DNA of 64,000 nt, from the NCBI GenBank assembly GCA_963682025.1, contig OY821521.1, forward strand, positions 165,264,461 to 165,328,460, in the 5' to 3' direction. A program made the translations under genes and the position numbers. Position 1 is the stretch's first letter, and every line of letters starts with the position of its first letter. Source of the DNA: Cordilura impudica (lineage: Eukaryota; Arthropoda; Insecta; Diptera; Scathophagidae). This document shows, piece after piece, positions 54,100-64,000 of the stretch. The notes beneath the pieces are model-generated. The model searched no databases. It worked only from the letters and a program-made list of their open reading frames with translations, and had not been told where the DNA came from.

Positions 54100-54665
54100 A
54101 AACTGAAGTTCTATCGCAAAATTGTGTTCAGCAATAAGGCTGATTTGTGGCTTAACAGATGTGCTAATAAAAAAAATTTCCACATATGGAATGAGATCAA
54201 TCCACAACAGACCCTAAAGACCCCACAACATCCAGAAAAATTACCGCTTGGTACGGATTACACGCTAATCGCACATAAGACGTATTTCTTTAAAAATTAC
54301 GGTCAAAGGAAATCGTTACCACACCATGATCAATGATATGGATGGTATTTGTGCGGGTTTTAATAGGATTGCATCACATGCTACACGGAGACCTTAACCA
54401 TCGACCTATTAAAATCAAAATTTGGCGATAAGTTGTTTTCGAAGAAATCGTGCGATTTTACTTCTCTCTATTATTTCCTGTGGGGCCACTTACAGCCACC
54501 TTTTTATGCTGATACCTTAGCAACAATTGATGCTTTGGAAGCCGACATTGTTCGTGTTATTCTTGACCAATGGCCAGCGATGCTCGAAAAAGTCGCCCAA
54601 AATTGAACGTCTGGAATGCGTTTCGCCAAGAACAGCGCAGCCGAAATAATTTTCAAATTTTAATG
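54100..54665 (+). pseudogene. Mariner-like transposase remnant in the split element
   Basis: The first piece (from about 54103) reads FYRKIVFSNKADLWLNRCANKKNFHIW, homologous to FYRKILLSDEAHFRLNGF at 61710-61765, with the first catalytic aspartate replaced by asparagine. It continues with a TDYTLIAHKTYFFKNYG block. Later pieces contain a degraded GDKLxS, FTSLYYFLWGHLQPPFYAD (third acidic region), TIDALEADIVRVILDQWPAMLEKVAQN and RFAKNSAAEIIFKF, the usual C-terminus. The family is the Tc1/mariner-like group whose full-length members have, as I recall, the DUF4817 N-terminal domain. Frameshifts occur near 54330, 54400 and 54605. The element has lost both N-terminal and some central sequence. Confidence 0.7.
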
Positions 54666-54739
54666 CTATATATTAATCCTCGGAATAAAAAATTTCTTTG
54701 ACTGAAGTTCTAGGGCTAAAAAACCACCCTATACATCAG

Positions 54740-55715
54740 GGTGGAGAGGGATAGCAATTGCTCAGATTTCAGTTCGGCTCTAAGAAAGATCTATGAAAGC
54801 AGATGAACGTGTGCACTTCGTTCTTGTAGAAATGTGAATTAAACCTGAAAACTAAAAAAGGCCTGATTTTTTAAACCACTCTTTCCCTAACTTTAAGAAA
54901 AATTAAAAGTCCCTTAGTTTTCGCTCGTCCAATACGTGACTTTGCTTGCAAGAACTTTTTTCCCTAAAAAAACTGATACGTATCAAGTTTTTCTAAGACC
55001 TTTCTCTATTGTTTCACATACAAAGACATTAAAATTCTAATCTATTGTAGTTAATTAAATTTCCAAGAATTTCTTTCAAAAATTTCTTCTAATAAAATTT
55101 CCTCAACAAAATTTCTTACATTATAACAAACTATTTAAACTCAAAGTTCCAACTGATAGTTAATATTCAGCAAATGTTGTTGAAAATTCAAAAACAAAAA
55201 AAAAAAAATTGGGTCACTGACTTTGTTTAATGAGTCTTAGTAAACGCCAGGCATTTAGCATTAAATTTGCCAACTATTTTCTTGAGAACTAACACAACAA
55301 CAACTTTCTAAGAAAGTTGTTAGTCAAGTTACAATAAAAAAAGGAAGAGGGGCCAAAGTCATTCATCATATAAATTGTACTTAAATAGTGTGTTATTAAA
55401 TAGTAGAGTATGCTGGCTAATGGATGGGAATTTCTATAGATTTCATAATTTATTAATTTTATTCTATGCTGACGATGATAACAGCATTAATAATGATGAC
55501 ACATCAAAATTTAGTAATTGATTCCTGTTGAATTGCTGCTGCTGGTAACGAAAATAACAATGGCCACAAGAAAAGTTTTCGAGGTAATTTATAGCAAAGA
55601 TACTGTGGACAAACTACTGTGCTCAGTTTTTTCTCTTATCTGTATAATACTCGGTATTGTTGTATATTATGCTCACTCTAATTAAAATCTACAATTAATT
55701 ATAGGAGGGATGGTC
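54740..55715. other. Gap: unassigned sequence, no transposon signature
   Basis: The stretch is of moderate complexity and no repeat in the window matches it. A short ATG-to-donor sequence at 55560-55583 is noted under findings. Confidence 0.35.
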
Positions 55716-55719
55716 AATA

Positions 55720-58700
55720 AACAGAACCTTATAAAACTGAAGTTTTAAGTTAAAGACGTTCATTAAAAAGTACTTTTACCTAAAAAAAATAATTTTTTTA
55801 ATAAAAGATCTTTTCTTAAAAAAGCGCCTGTAATATAAAAAAGTAATTTTTTTAACAAAGTTCTTTTTCTTAAAAGTGCCTTGTCTTAAAAAAGTAAATT
55901 TTCTTTAAAAAGTAAATTTTCTGAAAAGTACCTTTTCTTAAAAAGTACCTTTTCTTAAAACAGTAGCTTTTCTTAAAAAATAAACTTTCCTGAAAAAGTA
56001 CCATTTCTTAAAATAGTGCCTGCTCTTAAAAAAGTACAGTCTCTGAAAATCGTAAATTTTCTTAAAATAATTTAAAAAAAATACCTATTTCAAAAACGAA
56101 CGCTTTTCCGCAAAAAGTACCTTTCTTACAAAAGTACCTGTCTTAAAAAATTACCTTTTATTAAAAAGTACATTTTATGAAAAAAGTATCTTTTATGAAA
56201 AAAGTAGTTTTAATGAAAAAAGTACTTTTAATGAAAAAAGTACCTTTTCTGAAAAAGTACCTTTCCTTAAAAGTATATTTTTTTAAAAAAGTACGGCTTC
56301 TTAAATACATTTGCTTAAAATTCTAATTTTTTTAAAAAAGTACCTTTTTAAAAACAGTGTCTTTTCTTAAAAAGTACTTTTCAAAATTAATACCTTTATT
56401 AAAAAACGGCTTTTTTTAAAGTGCCCTTTCTTAAGAAAGTACAGTTTCTTAAAAAAGTGCATTTTCTTAAAAAAAGGTAATCTTATATATTAAAAGAATT
56501 TATGAATAAACTTTGCATTCAAGATTTTTTTTCAATATTTTTCATCTCTCAAACCTCTATAACTAGAGTTCTAATTAACGTAGGCTGTTGACATAGGTCT
56601 AAGAACACTCAGAGGATCAAGCTCCTTCTTTTGAGCTATTAACTGCTTAAATTCGTTGGGTTTGAGGAAAGTTATGCGTGGAGAATCAACTTTACTTTTA
56701 CTGTACGTTAACTTATCTTGGCATATTTTGGCATTACTGTACGTTAACTTCTCTTGGCAAATTCGTTGGGCTTGAGGAAAGTTATGCGTGGACAATCAAC
56801 TTTACGTTTACTGTACGTTAACTTCTCTTGGCATATTTTGGCATTACTGTACGTTAACTTCTCTTGGGAAATTTTGGTATTATATTATAAAAATTAATAT
56901 AATATAATATAATGCTGCAGAGCAGCAGGGGTCCTCTATATTCTTATTAAAATATATATTCCTCAGAAACGCGTTTTGTTTAAAAAATAAGTTCTGTTGA
57001 AAAATGTTACTTTTCTTAAAAGGTACCTTTTCATAAACATGTCTTAAAAAATACTTTTACATAATAATGCACCTTTTCATAAAAAGTACTATAATGTAAA
57101 TTACCTTTCTTAAAAAGTACCTTTTTAAAAAAAGTAAATTTCGCTAAGGAATTACCTTTCCTTAAAAAAGTACCTTTTGTTAAAAAAAGTACCTTTTATT
57201 AAAAAACTACCTTTTATAAAAAAGTACCTTATATTAAAAAGTACCTTTTTTAAAAAAGTACCTTTTATTAAAAAAGTACCTTTTATTAAAAAGTACCTTT
57301 TATTAAAAAAGTACCTTCTATTAAAAAGTACCTTTTATTAAAAAATTACCTTTTATTAAAAATGCACCTTTTTTCAAAAATGTACCATTTATTATAAAAG
57401 TGTCTTTTCTTAAAAAAGTACCTTTCATAAACAATTAACTTTGTAGAAAGAAACGTATCCTCTCTTAAAAAAATTCCTAAGAACGCACATTTCTTAGAAA
57501 AAAATATTTTTTTAAAAACGTCCCGTGTTTTTAAAAAAGTACCGTTTCATAAAAAAGTGTCTTATCTTAAAAATGTTAATATTCTTAATATTTTAAAGAG
57601 TATCTCTTTTTTCAAAAAGTACCTTTTCTTGAAAAAGTGCATTTTCTTAAAAAAGTACCTTTCCTTGAAAAATATTTTTTTAAAAAAGAAAATTTTTTAT
57701 AAAAGTACCCTCTCTTAAAAAAGTTTTTTTTTTAAAGTACCATTGAAAATTAATACCTTTATTAAAAAACGGCTTTTTGTAAAGTGCGTTTTCTTAAAAA
57801 AGTACCGTAATATTTTTATTAAAATATTTTCCTCAGAAACGCGTCTTTTTTTAAATGGTTACTTTTTTATTAAAATGTGACTTATCTTAAAAAAGTACTT
57901 TTACATAATAATGTACCTTTTCATAAAAAGTACGATAATATAAATGTAAATTTTTAGTAATCAGTAAATTTCCCTAAGGATTTATCTCTCCTTTAAAAAG
58001 CACCTTTTTTTAAAATGTACCTTTTATTAAAAAAGTACCTTTTATTAAAAAAGTGGCTTTTCTTAAAAAAGTACATTTCCCTAAAAAATTACCTTTTTTA
58101 TAAACGTATCCTCTTTAAAAAAAAAATGCTTAAGAACACCGATTTTCTTAAAAAAAAAATATCTTTTTAAAAAAGTCTCGTTTTTTAAAAAAGTACCGTT
58201 TTATAAAAAAGTGTCTTATCTAAAAAAAGTTAATATTCTTATTAATATATATTAAAATATCTTTTTAAAAAAGTAGCTTTTCTTAAAAAAGTACCTTTCC
58301 TTGACAAATATCTTTTTAAAAACGTAAATTTTTTATAAAAGTACCCTCTCTTAAAAAAGTGTTTTTTCTTAAAAAAGGTACGTTTGAAAAATAATACCTT
58401 TATTTAAAAAATGGGTCCTTTTCTTAAGAAAGTACCGTTTCTTAAAAAGGCACCTTTTCTTTAAAAAAAGGTAATATTCTTATTAAAATATATTTTACTC
58501 AGAAACGCGTCTTGTCTCAAAAAAAATAACTTAAAAGGTACCTTTTTTTTTATAAAAAAAGACTTATCTTAAAAAGTACTTTTTACATAATAGTACTTTT
58601 GCTGAAAAAAGTAAATTTTCTTAAAAAGTACCGTTCCTTTAAAAGAAAATTTTCTTAAAAAATTACCTTTTCTTAATGAATTATCTTTTCCTAAGAAAGT

Positions 58701-60340
58701 ATATTTACTTAAAAAAGTACCTTCTTTTAAGAAAGAACCTTTTCTCAAAAAAGAAATTTTCTTATAACAACACCTTTTCTTAAAAAAGAGGAAATTTTCT
58801 TAATGGAATATATTTTTCTTAGAAAAGCGTATTTTCTTAAATAAGTACTTCCTCTTGAAAAATTACTTTTTTAAGAAAATCTGCTTTTTTTTAAAAAAAA
58901 GCAAAAAAGTACCTTTTCGTAAAAAAGTACATATTCTTTAAATAGTACCTTTTCTTATAAAAATGCGGATTCCTAAAATAGTACCTTTTCTTTAAAAATG
59001 CCTTTTCTTACAAAAGTATCTTTTTCGACAAAAGAACATTTTCTTAAAAAGGTACCTTTTCTTTAAAATAATCTTTTTTAAAAAGTACCTCCTCGTATCT
59101 AAAAATAGGGTTTCCTAAAGAAGTACATTTTCTTAAGTAAGTGCCCTTTCTAAAAAAATAAATTTTCTTAAACAAAATAAGGTTTCTTAAAAAAGGCCGT
59201 TTTTTTAACAAAAAATTTTTTTCTAAAGAAGTACCTCTTTTATATAAAAATTATCTTTTCTTAAAAAAGTGCATAGCCTTAAGAAGTGCCTTTTCTGAAA
59301 AAAGTGCGTTTCCTTAAAAAAGTATCTTTTTTTTAAAAAGTGGCTTTTCTTAAAATGGTGCCTTTTTTTAAAAAGTACCCTTTCTTAAAAAAAGTTATTA
59401 TTTTTAAAAAAGTTTATTTTGCTTGGAAAAGTGTCCTTCTGAAAAAAGTTCCCTCTCTTGAAATAGTAATTTTTTTAAAAAAGTAACTTTACTTAAAATG
59501 TGTATATTTACCAACTTGCCTTTTCTTAAGTAATGTACTTTCTTAAATAAGAACTTTTTCCTTAAAGAGTAGATTTTGTTAAAAAAGTACCTTTTCTTAC
59601 CAAGTATATTTTCTTAAAGAAAAATACCTTTTCTTAATAAAGTTCGTTTTTTTAAAAAGCTGTTCCTTTTAAAAGTACACGTTCTTAGTATATAAAATTT
59701 TTTTAAAAAAGTATTTTTCTTAAAAAGTACCTTTTCTAAAAAACCTTTCTTAAAAAAAAATACTTTTTCTTAATAAGTTTTCCTTAAAAAATATTTGTTT
59801 TTCTTAGAAATGCGTCTTTTCTTAAAAAAGTACGTTCTCTTGCAGAAAAAGTATTTTTAATTTTTAAAATTAAATTTTCTAAAAAAAAACTTTTTTTTAA
59901 AAAATATCTTTTTTGAGAAAATCTTTTTTCTTAAGAAAGTACAGTTTCTAAGAAAATCTACCGGTCTCTAAAATATGCCTTTTCTTAAATTAGTATACTT
60001 TATTTTTATTATAAAGTTACTTTTCTTAAAGAATTAAGGAATTATCTTTTCCTAACAAAGTACATTTTCCTAAAATAGTATCTTTTTTTAATAAATGACC
60101 TTTTCTTATAAAGTATATTTTTTTAAAAGTACTTTTGTTATAAAAAAAACGGTTTCCTGAAAAACTATCTTTTCATCCAGAAGCATATTTTCTCAAAAAG
60201 TACCGCCTCTTAAAATGCTACGTTTTCTTAAAAGTACTTTTTCTTAAAAAAGAACCCTTTGTTAACAAACCTTTAAAAAAAAAGACATTTTCTTAAAAAT
60301 TACTATTTCCTAAAAAAGTACTTTCTCCAAAAACGTTTCA
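55720..60340 (+). repeat. 4.6-kb degenerate minisatellite, unit about 17-18 bp
   Basis: Imperfect units of CTTAAAAAAGTACCTTTT run across the block, with the cleanest array at 57110-57420. A TTATTAAAATATxTTxCTCAGAAACGCGTCTT motif recurs near 56945, 57815 and 58480, pointing to higher-order units. It is interrupted by a different sequence at about 56490-56960. Confidence 0.9.
56571..56870 (-). other. Coding-like island with internal duplication inside the minisatellite
   Basis: On the minus strand a 74-codon frame ends with TAG at 56573-56571. Its last 36 residues (VDSPRITFLKPNEFKQL..., ending MSTAYVN) have balanced composition unlike the surrounding repeat. A segment of about 100 bp (QEKLTYSNAKICQ...VDxPRITFLKPNEF) is repeated directly upstream (about 56770-56870). 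I do not recognise the protein. It could be the last coding exon of a host gene or a captured fragment; no clear splice acceptor was identified. Confidence 0.35.
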
Positions 60341-61265
60341 ACGGATGGCTTAGGCATCGTACAGCTAACTTATATGTACTATGTACAATATGCTTCAGGA
60401 ATGAGCTACATAACAAAAATCTATGTTTTTAACCCTCTTGCCCTACATACAGCTGCACAATATTGTTTTTTTTTTTTTTTTTTTTTTTTTTTTCAAAATA
60501 TCAAGTATGTATGTAAATAAAGATATTTTTTTCATATTCTTTTTTGTTGCTAATATGTAGCAGTACTTAGAAGAAAGGAAAAAAAATCATTTTTCTATTA
60601 AAAAAAATAAAATTGTTTATTTATGGAACAGCAAATTAATGTTATGCTCTGACGTCAATTACAGCAGCAACTTAAAAGGAAAATTTCCATAGGTACAATT
60701 TTCTATTTAGGTAAGAAAATTATGTAGAAAATAATAAAATAAAATTGAATTTCTATAATTAAGACAAATCTTCATGTTACAAAATAGGAAACATATATTT
60801 AACAATAGCCTTTGTATTGTTGTTGCCATGCCATAAACAGCCGTAATATGTAATTAAATTTTATTGAAGCAAAACATTCTAAATAAAACCCACATAAAAA
60901 GGTTTTACTAAGCCACTAAATAAGAAGTCACTTGTATTGATGTTACCACAAGCGGAAGAAAAAAAAACACAAAAATATATATATGAAATATAGAAAACAT
61001 GCTGTAATCGTAGGTTGTTGAAAATAAATATAAATAAATTGAATTTTAATAGCTTTTATAAACTCGTTAGTTAGTCGTTGACAAAAATGTTCTTATAACA
61101 ATTAAAGTTGATCTAACTGTGTCCGTCTGTTTGGCTGGGAAATTACGGGTTTTCTGGTTTTCTTTCGTAATAGTAGTATTTACACAAGGGAAATATATTA
61201 TTAAAATTTTCGTATATAACGGTACTTTTTGTACAATATCTGGTGCAAAAATGAGAATGTCGTAT
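60341..61265. other. Gap: AT-rich, nothing recognised apart from a T tract
   Basis: T tract at 60465-60494; short GTCCGTCTGTTTGGCTGG run near 61120 reminiscent of repeat A. The minus-strand frames at 61067-61334 overlap each other and match nothing known. Confidence 0.4.
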
Positions 61266-61269
61266 TCGT

Positions 61270-61555
61270 GTTTTCCATAGACCCAAAAATTTTCTAACCT
61301 CAAAAATATTTTTCAACTTACAAATTTTATTCACCTCAAAAATTTTTTTGACATAGAAAAAATTTTTTTCAAAAATTTAAAAAATTTTTTTTCACAAACA
61401 AATTTTCAATTTTTTTGAAAACTTTTTTTTTTTCACATAAAAAATATTTTCTCACTAAAAAAATTTTTCACCTTAAAAAAAAAAATTCACATTAAAAAAC
61501 TTTTAAACATTAAAAAATGTTTTCACCTTGAAAAAAATGCTTCACTTTACTTATT
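61270..61555 (+). repeat. Short minisatellite, CAxxTTAAAAAATTTTT-type units
   Basis: About fourteen degenerate units of 17-22 bases with a CAC or CAAC start and an A run then a T run (for example CACCTCAAAAATTTTTTTGA). Confidence 0.75.
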
Positions 61556-61564
61556 GGTCACATA

Positions 61565-62276
61565 AAGGGTGTTTTTTTTTTCTGAGATAGAACTTACGAA
61601 AAGATTTGCTGTGAAACGAACTATAATACTGCTTTCGCCTCTTGACACTTATGATCACTGTTGAAAGATGCTGCCAAATTATCCAAATTTACTTTCCAAA
61701 TTTACGATGTTTTATCGCAAAATTTTATTGAGCGATGAGGCTCATTTCCGGCTTAATGGGTTTGGTAAAAAACAAAATTGCCTCATATGGAGGGACACCA
61801 ATTCATAGCAGACCCTGCAGTCTCCATTTTATCCAGAAATATATACCGTTTGGTACGGTTTACATTCTGATGGCATCATCGGAACTTATTTCTTCAAAAG
61901 TAAAGTCGGAGCTCGCTTTATGATCAGCAAAGATGGTTATCGCACCATGATCTATGATTTATTTTTAAGTATGGATGCCATTGATCCGGACGAAATGCGG
62001 TTTCAACAGGATGGCGATAAGTTGATTTCGTGCGATTTGATACTTCTAGATTACTTTGTGTAGGGCTACGTGAAGTCACTAGTTCATGCTGACGCATTTG
62101 GGGCCAACATTGTTCGTATTATTCGTTGACATATGGGGCCAGCAATGCTGGAAAAAGTGGCCCAAAATTCTACGTCCAGAATGCGCTTCGTCAAGAACAG
62201 CTGCGGTGACCATATGATTAAAATTTAATTTCCTGTGTTATTTTTTACAATATCAAGCTCTTAAAAAACACCCTTA
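61565..62276 (+). mobile_element. Mariner-like deletion derivative, 0.71 kb
   Basis: The inverted ends are AAGGGTGTTTTTTTTT and TTAAAAAACACCCTT. The interior holds the first few codons of the transposase region and then jumps to the catalytic part, so the N-terminal half is deleted. It is the same family as 46659-54735, including the same internal deletion point (AAATTTACTTTxxAAATTTA). Confidence 0.8.
61705..62225 (+). pseudogene. Mariner-like transposase remnant, compact copy
   Basis: Frames in order: FYRKILLSDEAHFRLNGFGK (first catalytic aspartate in SDEAHF, about 61730), a frameshifted IPFGTVY/ILMAS stretch, RFQQDGDK with the second catalytic aspartate (about 62002-62025), LLDYFVxGYVKS with the third acidic residue (about 62045-62075, stop at its tryptophan position), IVRII, GPAMLEKVAQN and SRMRFVKNSCGDH at the C-terminus. 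Three acidic residues survive, but frameshifts near 61775 and 61935 and a stop at 62061 prevent a protein. Identity of the family rests on the match to common arthropod mariner-like transposases. Confidence 0.75.
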
Positions 62277-62411
62277 ATATGCAGTTTGCCAACTAATTCC
62301 TTACAAAATAAAAAAGCCATATTTAAAATTTTTGTAATTAAAAATTTATTAAAAAAACGATTTTTTTTCTCCTTTTCTTTTAATATAATAAGTAGCAACT
62401 ATTAATATTAA

Positions 62412-62760
62412 CTAGCAGATTTCAGCGCTCGAAATTCGAGTGCAGGTGGCTTTATTTTTCAACTTGGCCAATTCATAAACCAACACTTTTATGGTTTATT
62501 GTTATTGTGAATGAAGATAACAAACTCATTAACAAATTTAATAAAACACACACATAGCATATGTATAATTTTATGTATGTGTTAGTAGTAACTTTAAATG
62601 GAATTTACTCAAAATTAAGGAAAAAATTTAAAAATCTGTAAATCTGCAAAACGGCTGAAAAGAAATACCTTTCAAATAATATATGTTTGGTCAAAATCGG
62701 GATAAAACGGTAGAACAAAACATCAGTCACAAGAAATCGCCTAGCCTATTAATATTATAA
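62412..62760 (-). mobile_element. Helitron-2, non-autonomous copy (349 bp)
   Basis: On the minus strand it ends with the ACTCGAATTTCGAGCG hairpin, a short spacer and CTAG followed by T. The 5' end TATAATATTAATAGGC has lost the leading TC by mutation. It is the best internal reference for the split copy at 26181-27208. Confidence 0.8.
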
Positions 62761-62869
62761 ATACCAAATATGTTAAATTTCAATATAAAACAAAACAAAA
62801 AACAACAAAAACTGCAAATATTCACTTGTCAATGAATTCTTTGCAATATGCAAACACATGATAGATTTA

Positions 62870-63590
62870 GAACCGAAACTTTAAAGCTATGGTAGTATTA
62901 GTGTTAACCAAGACTGTCTTCAGGCGATGCGACTTTGACTGTATAAGGTCATTTAAATCTGAGATTTTTGTCATTCTTGTTGAATTGCTTTGATTAATAC
63001 GATTTTATTTTATATGTTGTTCTTTAATAAAGCCCAAAAATTTTCAATGCGTGTTAGGCCAGGACCGTGGGCAGGTATATTAATAGCTATGCTGCAATTA
63101 TACAGCAGCCAGATCTTGCAAAGCAACGATTTGTGTTTAGGGTCATTGCCCTGATACAGCTTGAGGAACAACAAACCCGAAACTAATCGCGCTCCTACAC
63201 AGTTCATTTTGTAGGATGTCCAAATTTCATCAAAAATACACATCTCACCAATGCCATTGGATGAGATACAACCCCACGCCATTACAGAAAGCTTGCCAAA
63301 CTTCACTGTTGGTGTTATATTCTTCTGTTGGAAGGCAGTGTTTGGCTTTTTGCAAACTTTGCTGGGTCCATCATGATAATATAACATTATTGTAGTTTCA
63401 TCACAAAAACCACGTCATTCCAGTACTCTGCTGGGTTGTTGAAGTTAGCAATAGAAAAGTTGAGCCGCCTTTCAATGTTAATAACGGAAAATAATGGCTT
63501 CTTTGTGGGCATATGTGATGAGTGCGTGTCCATTCTCAGAACTTTTCTTACAGTCTATTGGCTCACTTCTTTATGGCGATGGTTTTTATA
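62870..63590 (-). pseudogene. Tc1-type transposase, nearly complete catalytic domain, frameshifted
   Basis: Minus-strand order: VSQxTVRKVLR (about 63565), then THSSHMPTKKPLFSVIN, RRLNFSIANFNNPAEYWNDVVF and, after a one-base frameshift near 63405, CDETTIMLYYHDG with the first catalytic aspartate. The open piece 63387-63010 continues with VKFGKLSVMAWGCISSNGIG, GNDPKHKS (second aspartate) and GPGLTRIENFWALLK (glutamate, 34-residue spacing type, so DD34E). After the stop, KSHRLKTVLVNTN-type residues close the protein. The N-terminal paired-type domain is cut off by repeat A at about 63590. The surviving catalytic triad suggests moderate age. The plus-strand frame at 63436-63657 is a shadow. Confidence 0.85.
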
Positions 63591-64000
63591 CCCTATACTA
63601 CTATGTGATTTTGCTATAAATAAAAACCTCATAACCTTTCCTCATTCGGGTTTTTAGACCCTATACCACTATGTGGTCAAGGTATAATGACTTTGTGATG
63701 ATGTTTGCAACTTCCAAAAATATTTGACACATCTTTTATTATATCGATCGACTCAGAATCATTTTTTGAGTCGATTTAGCGAAGATCGTCCATCCGTCTC
63801 TGTGTCCATGTAACCTTGTAATCAAACTACAGGTCGCAAATATTTTGATGAAATTTATATTTTGATGGAAATCGGTTAATGTTCAGAGCTAGTCCCCATA
63901 CAAATGACCCCTATGAGATCGACCTAAATTACCATGATATCCAAATTATATAGATCTCGGTCAATAAACCTAATAGGATAATTCTTAGTCATAGCCTCCA
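63590..64000 (+). repeat. Repeat A copy 8, continues past the right edge
   Basis: CCCTATACCACTATGTGGTC (63659-63678) matches the terminus of other copies. It is followed by GATGTTTGCAACTTCC, the ATTTTTTGAGTCGATTTAGC hairpin, GTCCATGTAACCTTG and AGTCCCCATACAAATGACC. Confidence 0.75.

Larger units (their letters stand above)
46659..54735 (+). mobile_element. Mariner-like deletion derivative, split by LINE-e
   Basis: The left end AGAGGGTGTTTTTTTTTT and the right end AAAAAACCACCCTATAC are inverted. The left part (46659 to about 46803) encodes traces of the transposase N-terminus; the right part (about 54100-54735) encodes its central and C-terminal parts. The missing middle matches the deletion in the compact copy at 61565-62276, so this was already a non-autonomous element of about 0.75 kb when LINE-e entered it. 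Confidence 0.7.

Overview
The window is AT-rich eukaryotic DNA, almost certainly from a fly genome, probably a calyptrate (blowfly or housefly type). The evidence is long A/T tracts, a 57-bp GT..AG intron inside a transposase gene, a GTAAGT splice donor on the one convincing host exon, and an interspersed-repeat mix (Helitrons, Transib, Tc1/mariner, Penelope, jockey-type LINEs) typical of dipteran intergenic or intronic DNA. The species cannot be fixed from the sequence alone. No rRNA, tRNA, LTR element or CRISPR array was seen.

Left part (1-18,400). The 3' end of a LINE (LINE-a) sits at the left edge, followed by a small Helitron (1055-1624). A 4.06-kb DNA transposon with about 460-bp terminal inverted repeats (3831-7889) carries an intron-containing but frameshifted transposase-like gene and a LINE-b insertion. 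Then come an unclassified repeat (repeat A) split by LINE-c, a dead hAT transposase on the minus strand, a tandem-repeat block, a 2.8-kb foldback element with 10-bp target duplications (14752-17545), a mariner relic and a hammerhead-ribozyme motif.

Middle (18,400-46,600). The only clear host coding exon is at 18581-18730 on the minus strand (50 codons, ATG to splice donor). Next are a jockey-type LINE (LINE-d), a DNA element split by a second LINE-a copy that itself contains a truncated Penelope-like element (PLE) with a GIY-YIG endonuclease, and a Helitron split by a 222-bp hammerhead-bearing retroelement and by a second LINE-b copy. After these lie a Tc1/mariner relic, two Helitron copies side by side, a 3.2-kb Helitron with internal tandem repeats (34635-37814), and a 1.6-kb degenerate A-rich satellite.

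Right part (46,600-64,000). A small mariner-like element (46659-54735) is split by a LINE (LINE-e), which is in turn split by a second copy of the hammerhead element and by a 3.36-kb Transib (RAG1-like) transposon with recombination-signal-type CACAGTG ends and perfect CGCCG target duplications. Beyond this are a 4.6-kb minisatellite with a small coding-like island, another mariner-like deletion derivative, another Helitron copy, a Tc1 transposase relic and repeat A running off the right edge.

The most interesting signals are four sequences that fold like hammerhead ribozymes. Two are shared by copies of a short SINE-like element, one lies in the PLE and one stands alone. Next in interest are the Transib with its RSS-like ends and the long-TIR transposon whose transposase family I could not place. 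Nearly all protein-coding sequence here is from mobile elements, and most of it is broken.
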